This document shows positions 1-9,062 of a stretch of 64,000 nucleotides of DNA, piece by piece; the first letter of the stretch is position 1; each line of letters starts with the position of its first letter. The stretch is from the NCBI RefSeq assembly GCF_000986865.1, contig NZ_LAVS01000090.1, positions 1 through 64,000 of the forward strand, given 5' to 3'. Source of the stretch: Rheinheimera mesophila (GTDB lineage Bacteria > Pseudomonadota > Gammaproteobacteria > Enterobacterales > Alteromonadaceae). The notes below the pieces were generated by a model. The model searched no databases. It was not told where the DNA came from and saw only the letters and a program-made list of their open reading frames with translations. The position numbers and the translations under genes are program-made.

Positions 1-682
1 AACAAAACAGCACTATACCCCATTGCCAGGCCGATAAATGCGCCAAAGGGGCAAGGTCTGCAGAGGGCAGAAAACACAAAGCGCCCGCCACATAAATCAG
101 CCACATAATTTGCTGGGAGTTAAAACTAAGCAATAACTGCTTTTGCGCTAAGGCATAACAAGCCCAGGCGATTGCAGCGATGATCACCAACAGCACCCCC
201 ACAGCCTCAGAGCCAAACTGCGTCAACAATAAGGCCAACCTGTCGTTAAAAAACAGCACTAAACCGATCAGCAACAACCAGGCCCCCACTTTTTGCCAGA
301 ACAGAAGCCGTTCTTTAAACAGATAAACTGCACCTAACATCATCAAAAATGGTGCCAGTTGGATCACCACCTGCGCTGTTTCCGCGGTTAGCAAAAATAA
401 CCCTTTCAGATACAAAATGTAATTTAACAACAGACCTGCGATTGCCAGGACGATCAATAGTTTCTTTTTTACACTCAGGCCCCTAAACGACGGGAGCTGC
501 CTGCGAGCCAGTAACACCAACCCCACCAGTCCGGCGGCCGCGACAAAACGGATCCAGGTGATGGTTGCCGCCGACATTGAATTTAATAACCATTTCAGCG
601 CTATAGGTAATAAGCCCCACAACACTGCAGTAAGCAGCGCTAAACTAAACCCCAAACCAACCCGGCCAGACGACTGATGCAT
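1..682 (-). CDS. EamA/DMT-family transporter, C-terminus cut by window edge
   Basis: My reverse-strand translation from the ATG at 680-682 runs open to base 1, giving about 227 residues of a very hydrophobic protein with no stop. It begins MHQSSGRVGLGFSLALLTAV and shows repeated membrane spans. The first half reads like an EamA domain, with the LLPIALKW and ITWIRF segments and the later AETAQVVIQLAP stretch. EamA proteins are inner-membrane drug/metabolite exporters with ten helices in two repeats; the visible part holds the first repeat and some of the second. A GGAGAGGG ribosome site sits directly before the ATG. It is divergent from pfkA across about 170 bp. The substrate cannot be told from the sequence. 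Confidence 0.85.
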   Translation of the reverse strand, partial: MHQSSGRVGLGFSLALLTAVLWGLLPIALKWLLNSMSAATITWIRFVAAAGLVGLVLLARRQLPSFRGLSVKKKLLIVLAIAGLLLNYILYLKGLFLLTAETAQVVIQLAPFLMMLGAVYLFKERLLFWQKVGAWLLLIGLVLFFNDRLALLLTQFGSEAVGVLLVIIAAIAWACYALAQKQLLLSFNSQQIMWLIYVAGALCFLPSADLAPLAHLSAWQWGIVLFC

Positions 683-853
683 ACCCTCTCCTTTTTAAGG
701 CTGCTATTATCCTTCAGATGTCGGACTTTGTCTGTGAACAGCGACCTTAGGTCAGGAAAATAAGTCAGAATGTGACCCAGCTCTTGTCCCAGATCAATAC
801 CATGGGGTACGGCTGATTTAACATGAAACCAATACAACCCCGGAGACTGCACT

Positions 854-1831
854 ATGAAACGGATCGGAGTACTGACCTCAGGAGGCGATGCGCCTGGCAT
901 GAACGCCTGTTTAAGAGCTTTGGTACTGACAGCGCATGCCAACGAGCTTGAGGTGGTAGGTTTTCAGTATGGATTTAACGGGGTCATCGAACAGCAGTAT
1001 CACCACTTATTGCCTTACCATGTCAACGGTATCATTCAAAATGGCGGCACTATCTTAAAAAGTGCACGCTGTGAAGCCATGCACAGCGCAACAGGTTTAC
1101 AGCGCGCAGCGCAAAATCTGCATGATCTGCAGATAGATGCTTTACTGGTGATAGGTGGCGACGGTAGTTTCCGTGGCTGCGTTGAATTGTCTGCCTTTTA
1201 CAATGGCCGGCTGCTTGGTATACCGGGCACGATAGACAATGATGTCGATGGTTCAGACTTTACTATTGGTTTTGCCACCGCCTTGGATACAGCGCTGGAT
1301 GCGATAGATAAAATTCGTGATACCGCCGATGCCTTTGAGCGGATTTTTCTAGTGGAAGTCATGGGCCGTCATACCGGCTATTTAGCCGTTGCCGCTGGTA
1401 TTGCTGCAGGTGCAGAACAAATTATTTGTCCTGAACTTGCCTCTGAGCTTGATCTGGACAGAATAGCCCTGCATGTTGAACAAGCCCGCAAGCACAGGGG
1501 AAATTGCAGTTATATCATTGTGCTGGCGGAAACTATGTATCCAGGCGGAGTATCCGCTTTAGCCGCTGATTTGGAGCAACGCGGAATTGAATGCCGGGCT
1601 GCTATTTTAGGTCATATTCAGCGGGGTGGCCGCCCTGTCGGGGCGGATCGTATTCTTGCCACTAAACTGGGCGCCTATGCGGTGGAGCAACTGTTACAGG
1701 GGGCGCATCTGATGATGGCGGGCGAAATGAACGGTCAGGCCGGTTTATATCCGCTGGCACGAACCGGAGAGAAGAAAAAGCAGGTCGATAGCTATTTATT
1801 ACGCTGGCAACAGCAGGTGGCACAGTACTAG
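854..1831 (+). CDS. pfkA: ATP-dependent 6-phosphofructokinase
   Basis: Converts fructose-6-phosphate and ATP to fructose-1,6-bisphosphate in cytoplasmic glycolysis. The 325 residues match the usual PfkA length of about 320. Visible motifs are the N-terminal TSGGDAPGMN loop (8-17), GGDGS (101-105), PGTIDND (124-130, with the catalytic Asp), the MGRHTGYLA substrate loop and GHIQRGG. Glycine rather than aspartate inside GGDGS, and glycine rather than lysine before TIDND, indicate ATP rather than pyrophosphate use; this is family knowledge applied to visible residues. A CGGAG ribosome site precedes the ATG. The gene stands alone, ends at a strong hairpin, and faces a LytTR regulator gene. I see no HexR-like box upstream. 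Confidence 0.96.
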   Translation: MKRIGVLTSGGDAPGMNACLRALVLTAHANELEVVGFQYGFNGVIEQQYHHLLPYHVNGIIQNGGTILKSARCEAMHSATGLQRAAQNLHDLQIDALLVIGGDGSFRGCVELSAFYNGRLLGIPGTIDNDVDGSDFTIGFATALDTALDAIDKIRDTADAFERIFLVEVMGRHTGYLAVAAGIAAGAEQIICPELASELDLDRIALHVEQARKHRGNCSYIIVLAETMYPGGVSALAADLEQRGIECRAAILGHIQRGGRPVGADRILATKLGAYAVEQLLQGAHLMMAGEMNGQAGLYPLARTGEKKKQVDSYLLRWQQQVAQY

Positions 1832-1834
1832 ATC

Positions 1835-1862
1835 AAAAAAGCCTCCTTACGGAGGCTTTTTT
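1835..1862. terminator. Bidirectional rho-independent terminator
   Basis: A perfect 12-bp stem (AAAAAAGCCTCC / GGAGGCTTTTTT) with a TTAC loop lies between the convergent ends of pfkA and the LytTR regulator. T-runs follow the stem on both strands. Confidence 0.93.
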
Positions 1863-1872
1863 CAGGCACAAC

Positions 1873-2700
1873 TTAAGAGTTAAACACCATTTTGACCCGG
1901 TCTTTGTAGCTGCGGCTGACTTTCACCGCTTGTCCATTGGTCAGCATCAACTGATGTTCGCCATTGGCGAGCATTTGCAGTTTGGCAATAGTATTGACGT
2001 TGACGATAGCACTGCGGTGCACCCGGACAAACAATTTCGGGTCCAGCTCCTGCTCCAACTCTTTCATGGTACGGCGCAAAATATGGGTTTGACCATCGCG
2101 GGTATGAATACACATATAATCCCCTGCTGCATCTACCCAGTCGATTGCACTGACAGGCACCCGGGTAATTTCACCGCTGTCTTTGATGCTGATAGCTTCC
2201 GGAAAGCGTTCATTCATCACAGGTTGCGACTGATCCAGACGCTGTAAGATCTGATCGGTTTTTTCGCCCGTCAGTTGCGCAACTACGGCGGCCAATTGGC
2301 CTTTGTGACGTTGATGATCTTTGGCAGCAAAATTCTTCGTCAGTTTGCTGACCGCAGCGGCTAAACGCTCCTTCTCCACAGGTTTGAGTACGTAATCCAG
2401 CGCCTGTACCTCAAAGGCGCTGAGTGCATAGTGATCATAAGCTGTGACAAATACCACATAAGGCAAATCAATCTGCTGTTGTTGCAGTTGGTTTAACACG
2501 CCAAAACCATCCAACCCCGGCATTTCCACGTCTAAAAATACCGCGTCTGGCTGATGTTCACGGATAGCTGCCACCGCCTCTTCACCATTACTGCACTCTG
2601 CGACTATCTCCAATTCAGGAAAATCAGCTAAACGCACCAACATACCGCGGCGAGCTAACGGTTCATCGTCGACCACTATGACCTTAAGCATTTGTTTCAT
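1873..2700 (-). CDS. LytTR-family response regulator
   Basis: A DNA-binding response regulator of the LytR/AlgR type. An N-terminal receiver domain carries the acidic VVDDEPLARRG motif and the phospho-acceptor Asp in VFLDVEMPG (near residue 57). A C-terminal LytTR domain (about the last 100 residues) contains ISIKDSGEI, HILRRTMKELE and VRVHRSAIVN. The start chosen, ATG at 2700, has GAGAG five bases upstream. An in-frame ATG at 2691 giving MLKVIVVDDE is equally plausible, and an earlier one is less likely. It overlaps the 3' end of the sensor kinase gene, so the pair is translated together. The resemblance is to BtsR/YpdB-type systems; the target genes are not visible here. Confidence 0.93.
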   Translation of the reverse strand: MKQMLKVIVVDDEPLARRGMLVRLADFPELEIVAECSNGEEAVAAIREHQPDAVFLDVEMPGLDGFGVLNQLQQQQIDLPYVVFVTAYDHYALSAFEVQALDYVLKPVEKERLAAAVSKLTKNFAAKDHQRHKGQLAAVVAQLTGEKTDQILQRLDQSQPVMNERFPEAISIKDSGEITRVPVSAIDWVDAAGDYMCIHTRDGQTHILRRTMKELEQELDPKLFVRVHRSAIVNVNTIAKLQMLANGEHQLMLTNGQAVKVSRSYKDRVKMVFNS

Positions 2701-3766
2701 CCGTACTCTCTGTTTCAAATGGTATTCTGATATTTACTTTCAAACCCCGTGGATGGTTGTGTGTTAAGACCAAAGAAAAATTACGGTCGTACAAGGCCGC
2801 TAATCGCTCTTTGGTATTGACCAAACCCACTCCGCCAGATTCCCCTTTTGGCAAACCATCGGAAATCACCATTCCGGGCCCGTCGTCCGCCACTTCCATC
2901 AGTAAATCATGTCCAAACTTCTGTGCTGTGATCATGATTTTGCCACCACTGGTTTGGCTGGCGACCGCGTATTTAATAGCGTTCTCCACCAAAGGCTGCA
3001 AAATAAGGCTGGGAACCAAGGCCTGGTCCGCAGCTTCATCAATGTCATAAATAATAGTCAGACGTTCTGAAAACCGGACTTTTTCTATTTCCAGATACAG
3101 ATTGGCGGCATACAACTCCTGTTGTAGCGGCACCTTTTTAATAGGATCTTTATAAAGCGAATAACGCAGGAAGTCGCTTAATCTGACTAACATTTTATTC
3201 GCTGTATCGGATTCCTTTAATAAGACTAAAGTCGATATCGCATTTAAGGTATTAAATAAAAAATGCGGATTGAGCTGATAACGCAGCATTTTTAGCTGAG
3301 CTTCATGAGCTTTATTGCTGGCAGTCAGCGACTTTTGTTTTTCCTGCTGTAAGGTCTGGTAGTATTTGATACCAAAATACAAACCACTCCAGCTTAACAG
3401 GACATAAAAACCCACTGTCGTCTGACGGAAATACTGAGTCCAGCTATCAGGTTTGAAGCCATGCCGGTAGATTTCCCAGTAATTAAAGTTGCGAAATACT
3501 GTCCATATCGCCGCAATCAGAATAGCCACCCCAAGCACGCTCAGCAGCATTTTCCAGGGTTCCCAATGCCAGACTCTCTGGAACGCATAACGCAACGGAA
3601 TAGTCAGTAACCACCCGGCATAAGCGTCCAGCGCGACCACTATCCAGTAGGCGCTGCGCATTTCCTGAAACAAGGAACCCAAATAGCTGATCAGTGCAAA
3701 ACCCACCCAGCCCAGGGTGTGCAGCAGCCAAAACAGGCGATGACGGTCTTCGAAAAATTTTTGCAA
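2684..3766 (-). CDS. LytS/YehU-type sensor histidine kinase
   Basis: Membrane-bound kinase partner of the downstream LytTR regulator. About 360 residues: three or four predicted membrane helices in the first 140 residues (around 11-32, 40-60, 73-92, 117-135), a short coiled linker, then the His_kinase domain with LNPHFLFNTLNAIS (phospho-acceptor His168), the N-box QPLVENAIKYA and the G-box DDGPGM. It lacks a recognisable periplasmic sensor domain, as is usual for this family. The only start consistent with the first helix is TTG at 3764-3766; no ATG exists until codon 36 and no clear ribosome site precedes the TTG, so the true 5' end is uncertain. It overlaps the regulator gene by 17 bp. Confidence 0.9.
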   Translation of the reverse strand: MQKFFEDRHRLFWLLHTLGWVGFALISYLGSLFQEMRSAYWIVVALDAYAGWLLTIPLRYAFQRVWHWEPWKMLLSVLGVAILIAAIWTVFRNFNYWEIYRHGFKPDSWTQYFRQTTVGFYVLLSWSGLYFGIKYYQTLQQEKQKSLTASNKAHEAQLKMLRYQLNPHFLFNTLNAISTLVLLKESDTANKMLVRLSDFLRYSLYKDPIKKVPLQQELYAANLYLEIEKVRFSERLTIIYDIDEAADQALVPSLILQPLVENAIKYAVASQTSGGKIMITAQKFGHDLLMEVADDGPGMVISDGLPKGESGGVGLVNTKERLAALYDRNFSLVLTHNHPRGLKVNIRIPFETESTDETNA

Positions 3767-4359
3767 AATAATGACAACTCGATCTGCTCTTACCTCTATT
3801 GTATCTCAGCCACTGAAGCTTGGAGTGCTTTGATTTGTGTATTAAACCCGGTTAGCTCTCCGTTAGTCGCAATATCCGGTAGCTTGAAGCAGGTGCCACC
3901 TGAGCTGGTACCATCGAAATTTTTGCTTTGATGATCAGATGCTGACCAACACCTCTGGTAGTGAATACCGGAAAAAAGACGGTTTTTACCTTTGATTTTA
4001 TGACCTATAAACTGACCTGGCCACATCACGACACATCACAGCACAGAGAAAAGCCAACTATCCAGACTGAAATGCTGCGGATAAAAACGCATTCACATCA
4101 CCGCTAAGATGATAAACAAGGTCATGCTCAGCCCAATGGAAAACAGAAGGGAAAGTACAAAGCCAGTAAAGGTATGGCCAGGTGATCCGTTGGTTGGGCT
4201 CTGGTGGCTGGCGCCCTAATAGGCCAACCAATGGTGGATAGTGTTGATACCGAAGCAGGCTCAGCGCAAAGACAACAACCTCACTTTACTGCTGAGCCTG
4301 CAAAAGCTCACTCCGGCCTTGCGGTGCCACAATTCATGGCAGATGAAACAACCCTGTTG
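3767..4359. other. 593-bp gene-poor stretch with possible coding remnants
   Basis: No convincing intact gene lies between the sensor kinase and the thioesterase. On the minus strand, 4093-4215 is open for 40 codons without a start and ends in a membrane-like tail (TGFVLSLLFSIGLSMTLFII, then LAVM and stop). Also on the minus strand, 3796-4029 encodes 77 residues ending LTGFNTQIKALQASVAEIQ, which reads like a protein C-terminus with a coiled tail but lacks a ribosome site. The two pieces are in different frames. They could be remnants of decayed genes or chance open frames; I do not recognise either. Confidence 0.45.
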
Positions 4360-4758
4360 TCAGCCCAGCACTGGTGTTGGTTTACGATCCGGGCCTAACG
4401 CAACAAAAGTAAAATTACCGGAAATCGCCTTATGCTGATCATCGTCGTACATGTTTTCGACAAATATATCGACGTCCACTTTAATACTGGTGCGGCCAAC
4501 ATGCGCGATACGGGCCACCAGTTCAATAATGGTTCCGGCCGGGATAGACTCTTTAAAATCCACCCGATCCGAGCATACTGTCACCAGTGGTTTGCGACAA
4601 AACCGGGTCGCGGCAATAAAAGCAGCTTCATCCATCCAGGCTAACGCTTCACCACCGAACAAAGTGTTGTGATGGTTGGTCCGGCCGGGAAACACAGTTT
4701 TTGTGACACGGGTCACGGCATATTCAATTCGTTTGGCAAGTAAAGCGTCATCAGTCAT
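4360..4758 (-). CDS. Acyl-CoA thioesterase (YciA-like hotdog)
   Basis: A 132-residue hotdog-fold thioesterase predicted to hydrolyse acyl-CoA thioesters in the cytoplasm. The typical motif NTLFGGEALAWMDEAA lies at residues 31-46, with the conserved Asp43, followed by SDRVDFKESIPAGTIIEL and VGRTSIKVDVDIF, which match the YciA/BFIT group. The start at 4758 (MTDDALLAKR) is preceded by GGAG six bases upstream; upstream in-frame ATGs at 4773 and 4815 lack a ribosome site. The gene is not clearly in an operon. A 9-bp inverted repeat (4820-4828 / 4852-4860) between it and hinT lacks a T-run. Confidence 0.9.
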   Translation of the reverse strand: MTDDALLAKRIEYAVTRVTKTVFPGRTNHHNTLFGGEALAWMDEAAFIAATRFCRKPLVTVCSDRVDFKESIPAGTIIELVARIAHVGRTSIKVDVDIFVENMYDDDQHKAISGNFTFVALGPDRKPTPVLG

Positions 4759-4885
4759 CTGGAACTCCGGCATAAAATAAGGCGCGAATTTTAGAAGTTT
4801 TGCCAGCAATTGCAACTCGCTCCCTGTCTTTATCGCTACATTCTATGCAGTGACAGGGAGACATCAAGTGCACAACAGCTCGAAA

Positions 4886-5236
4886 CTAACGGGCCACCAT
4901 AGCGCCTAAGGCTTTACCACCGACCAGATGCATATGGATATGATAGACTTCCTGACCACCATGCTGATTGCAATTCATAATCAAACGATAGCCATTTTCC
5001 GCTATACCAGCTTCTGCGGCCAGCTTACGGGCGACAGTAAATAAGCGGCCCAGAGCCAGTTCATGTTCAGGTTCGACATCGTTGACTGTCGGGATCAGGA
5101 CATTGGGCACAATCAGGATATGAGTCGGTGCCCTGGGATTGATATCACGAAATGCGGTCACCAGGTCGTCCTGATATAAAATATCGGCCGGAATTTCACG
5201 ACGAATGATTTTACTGAAAATAGTTTCTTGAGCCAT
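4886..5236 (-). CDS. hinT: HIT-family purine nucleoside phosphoramidase
   Basis: A 116-residue HinT-type protein that hydrolyses adenosine phosphoramidates and lysyl-AMP-like substrates. The histidine triad HIHMH is at residues 99-103, followed by LVGGKALG. The N-terminal part [20 protein letters not shown] is characteristic of the family. The start at 5236 (MAQETIF) has AAGGATC upstream and leaves about 50 bp to the divergent M61 peptidase gene; a longer reading from 5296 would overlap that gene and lacks support. Confidence 0.95.
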   Translation of the reverse strand: MAQETIFSKIIRREIPADILYQDDLVTAFRDINPRAPTHILIVPNVLIPTVNDVEPEHELALGRLFTVARKLAAEAGIAENGYRLIMNCNQHGGQEVYHIHMHLVGGKALGAMVAR

Positions 5237-5286
5237 CAAAAGATCCTTATAGAATAACGCACACATCACTTTTGGGAGTATAGGGT

Positions 5287-7068
5287 ATGACGCCACTGGC
5301 TTACCAGCTTAGTATCACTGACATTACTGCACATCTGATTGCTGTTGAACTGCATTTTACGCCACACAGCCATGACAGTATTCAGTTAAGTTTGCCCGCC
5401 TGGATCCCAGGCAGTTATATGGTGCGTGATTTTGCCAAACATCTGCACTCACTCGAAGCATTCGATGCCACAGGGACGTTGCCTTTACAACAACTGGACA
5501 AACAAAGCTGGCAACTGAATCATAATCAGCAAGCTCTGACGGTACGGTACAAAGTCTATGCCTTTGATCTGTCAGTGCGTGGCTGCTATCTGGATGATCA
5601 ACTGGCCATCTTAAATCCGGCCGCCCTATGTCTGGAGGTCAAGGGCATGGAGGCTGCGCCGGTGAGTCTGCATCTGCAGGCACCACAGTGTCTGGACTGG
5701 CAGGTCGCAACAGGCCTGAGCAGAGCAAAATCGACCCTTCCTCTGCAGTGCGGTCTGTACCACGCCGATAACTACCAGCAACTGATCGATACTCCGTTGC
5801 TGTTAGGCAAACTGGATGTTGCAGAATTTGAGGTCTGTGGCGTGCCTCACTATGTCGCCCTGGCTGGCCATGAACAGATTGACCTGCCCCGTTTCAAAGC
5901 AGATTTGCAACGTATCTGCCAGCAGCAACAGCTCGTTTTCGGCGGCTTACCCGCTGATTTGCAGCAGTACTGGTTTTTATGTTGGGTGACAGATGCAGGC
6001 TACGGCGGGCTGGAACATCATAACTCCACCCTGCTGTTGATGACGCACCAGGATTTACCCAACGCCCAACGACCAGAGGAAAGCACTGCCGATTATCAAA
6101 ATTTACTCGGCCTGTGCAGTCATGAGTACTTTCACACCTGGTGGGTAAAACGCGCCAAACCCGCGTTATTTTTACCCTATCAGCTACAGTCTGAGCAATA
6201 CACCAGTCAGCTTTGGCTGTATGAGGGTTTTACCTCGTACTACGATGACTTAGCGCTGGTTCGTTGTGGTTTACTGACTCAAGAGCAGTACCTGGCGGCG
6301 CTGGAGAAAACTATCAACAGAGTTCAGCTTAGTCCTTCAGAGCAAGTGCAATCGGTGGCGGACAGCAGTTTTAATGCCTGGACCAAGTATTACAAACAAG
6401 ACGAAAATGCTGTCAATGCGGTAGTCAGCTATTACACCAAAGGCAGCTTAATTGCGCTGTGTCTGGATGCTTTATTGCGCAGCAAAGGCAAAACGCTGGA
6501 TCAGTTGATGCAGCTAGCCTGGCGCAGCTATGGCGAGAAAGCGCTGGGGAGTTCTGAACAACAATTTATCCAGTTATGTTCAGACTACGCAGACAAAGAC
6601 AGTGCCAGAGCGCTCCATAGCTGGGTCTATGGCACCTCAGCTTTGCCGCTAGCCGACCTTTTACCTTACCTTGGCCTGACTACAGCCAAACGTCAGCAGG
6701 AACACAGCAAAGATTTATCCGGTCAAACAGCACCAGCTTATCCGGTGCGAGCCTTTGGAGCCGCTTTTAACGCATCGGCGGAAGGGCTGAAAATAACTCA
6801 GGTGCCGCTGAACTCAGTGGCCTACAAAGCAGGTTTAATGGCTCAGGATCAGTTGATTGCTATCAATGCAGTCAAAGCCACAGAACAAAACTTCTGGCGT
6901 CAGCTCAACCAAAGTAAAATTGGCAGCGTACTTACATTGCATGTGTTTCGTAAACAGCGTCTGGTCCAACTGTCGATGCCGGTAGAGCTGGCTGCGAAGC
7001 AGTTAACCTATCTGCAGCTTGTTGACCAGCAAAAAGCCGCAGACTGGCTTGGTATCACACAGGAGTAA
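5287..7068 (+). CDS. M61-family metallopeptidase with PDZ domain
   Basis: A 593-residue glycyl-aminopeptidase-like zinc peptidase. It has an N-terminal beta-rich domain (about 1-170), a catalytic domain with GGLEHHNS (240-247), zinc motif HEYFH (279-283) followed by TWWVKR, and the third ligand Glu313 in [13 protein letters not shown]-terminal PDZ-like domain (about 490-575) contains [26 protein letters not shown]. There is no signal peptide, so a cytoplasmic location is likely. Substrates of bacterial M61 enzymes are poorly known. The next gene begins 1 bp after its stop codon, indicating co-transcription. Confidence 0.92.
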   Translation: MTPLAYQLSITDITAHLIAVELHFTPHSHDSIQLSLPAWIPGSYMVRDFAKHLHSLEAFDATGTLPLQQLDKQSWQLNHNQQALTVRYKVYAFDLSVRGCYLDDQLAILNPAALCLEVKGMEAAPVSLHLQAPQCLDWQVATGLSRAKSTLPLQCGLYHADNYQQLIDTPLLLGKLDVAEFEVCGVPHYVALAGHEQIDLPRFKADLQRICQQQQLVFGGLPADLQQYWFLCWVTDAGYGGLEHHNSTLLLMTHQDLPNAQRPEESTADYQNLLGLCSHEYFHTWWVKRAKPALFLPYQLQSEQYTSQLWLYEGFTSYYDDLALVRCGLLTQEQYLAALEKTINRVQLSPSEQVQSVADSSFNAWTKYYKQDENAVNAVVSYYTKGSLIALCLDALLRSKGKTLDQLMQLAWRSYGEKALGSSEQQFIQLCSDYADKDSARALHSWVYGTSALPLADLLPYLGLTTAKRQQEHSKDLSGQTAPAYPVRAFGAAFNASAEGLKITQVPLNSVAYKAGLMAQDQLIAINAVKATEQNFWRQLNQSKIGSVLTLHVFRKQRLVQLSMPVELAAKQLTYLQLVDQQKAADWLGITQE

Positions 7069-7069
7069 C

Positions 7070-8083
7070 ATGGATTCTTTATCACAAATAGCGCTGGGCG
7101 CCGCCGTCAGTGTGGCAGCCTTGCGTAAACCTATACGAGAAAAACAACTCAAGCTCTGGCATGCGGCGGCTGCCGGGGCCGTGTTCGGTACCTTGCCTGA
7201 TCTGGATGTGTTTATTTCTCATGGCGATCCGGTCAGTGACATGACATTTCATCGCACTGAAAGCCATTCGTTATTTTACCTGACCTTGGTCTCCCCGCTT
7301 TTTGCCTGGCTCTGGGTCACATTACTGCGAAATCCAGCGTTGTTTAAACCATGTGTGCTGGCGGTAGTCGCAGTATTGTTGACTCATCCACTGCTGGATA
7401 CTCTGACGATTTATGGTACTCAACTGGCGTTGCCCTTTAGTAATTATCCTTTTGGTATTGGCAGTGTATTTGTGATTGACCCGCTGTACACCCTGCCTTT
7501 GTTGATTGGCACTGGCGTAGCGCTGTTGAACAAACAACAAAGCTGGAACAACGCAGGCTTAGTGATTAGCAGTGCTTATCTGGTGTTTGGTTTAGCGGCA
7601 CAGCAATGGGCCTACAGCCAAGTCAGGCAGCAACTAGCCACAACCGATCACAAGGTTAACCAGCTATTAGTCACCGCAACTCCGTTTAATACCTTGTTAT
7701 GGCGCGCTGTAGTGATCAAAGACGACGTTTATCTGGAGGGATATTATTCGCTGTTAGACGGTTCTACCACTATGCAATGGCGTAGCTTTGAACGTGATCA
7801 AAGGCTGATTGAACAGTGGAAACATCATCCGGCGGTGGCCCGTCTGGCCTGGTTTAGTCATGGTTTTTATCAACTGGAGCAACAAGCAGACCAAGTTATA
7901 CTGACGGATCTTCGGATGGGCTTGGCGCCTTTTTACAGCTTTCGGTTTGTCGTCGCCGAAAAAGCTCAGGCCACACCACCAGTTCAACTCGAGTTTCCCA
8001 GAGATAATGCGGCAAGCTTTGCCTGGTTGTATCAGCGGGCTTTGGCAAAAACTCAGTTGCCGTTGTCAGATCTGGTTCAGTAA
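7070..8083 (+). CDS. YdjM-type inner-membrane metal-dependent hydrolase (DUF457)
   Basis: A 337-residue membrane protein of the metal-dependent hydrolase/DUF457 family. It starts MDSLSQIALGAAVSVAAL and contains the family's PDLDVFISHGDPVSDMTFHRTESHS segment (a His/Asp-rich putative metal site) and the THPLLDTLTIYGTQ motif. About four membrane helices lie in the first 185 residues, and the C-terminal 150 residues form a soluble domain. The ATG at 7070 follows AGGAG that overlaps the stop of the M61 peptidase gene, so the two form an operon. The biochemical activity of this family is not established. Confidence 0.88.
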   Translation: MDSLSQIALGAAVSVAALRKPIREKQLKLWHAAAAGAVFGTLPDLDVFISHGDPVSDMTFHRTESHSLFYLTLVSPLFAWLWVTLLRNPALFKPCVLAVVAVLLTHPLLDTLTIYGTQLALPFSNYPFGIGSVFVIDPLYTLPLLIGTGVALLNKQQSWNNAGLVISSAYLVFGLAAQQWAYSQVRQQLATTDHKVNQLLVTATPFNTLLWRAVVIKDDVYLEGYYSLLDGSTTMQWRSFERDQRLIEQWKHHPAVARLAWFSHGFYQLEQQADQVILTDLRMGLAPFYSFRFVVAEKAQATPPVQLEFPRDNAASFAWLYQRALAKTQLPLSDLVQ

Positions 8084-8110
8084 TAAAAAAGGCGGGCCTA
8101 AAGTCCGCCT
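8084..8110 (-). terminator. Terminator for the PTPS-like gene
   Basis: In the minus direction the stem AGGCGG / CCGCCT with a short loop is followed by TTTTTTATT. On the plus strand there is no T-run, so it mainly serves the leftward gene. Confidence 0.75.
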
Positions 8111-8129
8111 CTTCCTCAATCAAAACACA

Positions 8130-8984
8130 CTACGCAAAGGCGATAGCGCCTTTACCCACGCCTTCATAGGCAATCACTTTGACAGCGCTCAGTTGATGTG
8201 ATGCTTTCACACTGGCTGCGATGTAGTCGGCTAAACATTCCACTGTGGTGTCACAAGGGACGACCTCGCAGGTGGCGGCGGGCAATGAGATCTCAAAATA
8301 GCCCTGAGCCGAGCTGTAGGCGAAATTCAGCGCTCCTGCTTCAGCCTGCAAATAACGTAATACCGAAGCGTCGACCTGATCTTCAGCCGTCGCCAGATAA
8401 ATATCCTCCCAGCGCTCACACCAGTACTTGCCTAATTTAGGAGACAACATACCGTTATCGAAGATCTGAATAGTGGACCTGTGGCCATGAGCAATACGCT
8501 GACAGTTGCCGTCATGTTTTTTCAAGCCGTGGGTGTAATGGTAGGAGAAACCGCTGACATGTTCAGTTCGCAGTTGCAATAAAAGTTTAGCGACGTTATC
8601 CGGCAATAAGGGTTTGATTTGCGCGGTCAGAAAATCGCCGACCGAGGTCATATCAATTTTATCGGTCTGAATAATGGCAAATGCTTCGGCAGGTGACGCG
8701 ACTTGCAGCAGGCCTTTATCCGATCTGAACAGAACCTGCTCCACCTCACCGGATCTGAGTTCAGTGGCCGGGCTTAACGCCGGAATAACCAGCTTATGGT
8801 CGACCAATTGATCGATGGCTTTTTTGATGACTTTTTTCACCAGACCAAAATCGAATACCATTGAGGTTTGATCCAGACTGCCGTGTAACTCGACATCCAC
8901 TATATAACTTTCGCCAAGCAAACCCCGCTGCTGGCAAAGGTAAGAAAAATCGATGACGGTTAAGTCGCGGACAAATAAAATCAT
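8130..8984 (-). CDS. 6-pyruvoyl-tetrahydropterin synthase family protein, tandem domains
   Basis: A 284-residue protein with two regions resembling the PTPS/QueD fold (COG0720). The N-terminal half keeps the post-metal part MVFDFGLVKKVIKKAIDQLVDH (about 42-63), but where a zinc HxH is expected it reads GLLGES. The C-terminal half has HGLKKHDGNCQRIAHGH (152-168): candidate zinc histidines 152, 166 and 168 and the nucleophile-type Cys161, with a closing Glu in IAYEGVGKG. QueD makes 6-carboxytetrahydropterin for queuosine; this two-domain form may have another pterin role. The start at 8984 (MILFVRDLTV) is chosen because the 18-residue extension to 9038 has no ribosome site and looks non-native. 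Confidence 0.82.
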   Translation of the reverse strand: MILFVRDLTVIDFSYLCQQRGLLGESYIVDVELHGSLDQTSMVFDFGLVKKVIKKAIDQLVDHKLVIPALSPATELRSGEVEQVLFRSDKGLLQVASPAEAFAIIQTDKIDMTSVGDFLTAQIKPLLPDNVAKLLLQLRTEHVSGFSYHYTHGLKKHDGNCQRIAHGHRSTIQIFDNGMLSPKLGKYWCERWEDIYLATAEDQVDASVLRYLQAEAGALNFAYSSAQGYFEISLPAATCEVVPCDTTVECLADYIAASVKASHQLSAVKVIAYEGVGKGAIAFA

Positions 8985-9062
8985 AAAACAATTCCGGATA
9001 AGGCTGATACAGCAAAAAGTGGCGGCATTATAAAGCAATACGTAGCGCGCGTTAAGTTAGCC

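Noticed and set aside
640-942. Open reading frame on the minus strand over the start of pfkA
   Set aside because: It overlaps two real genes (the EamA transporter and pfkA), has no ribosome site and no recognisable family; it is a shadow frame.
854-1831. Pyrophosphate-dependent phosphofructokinase
   Set aside because: Glycine rather than aspartate or lysine occupies the two positions that would indicate pyrophosphate use.
3796-4029. Annotating the 77-residue minus-strand frame as a CDS
   Set aside because: No ribosome site and no family; kept only as part of the gene-poor stretch.
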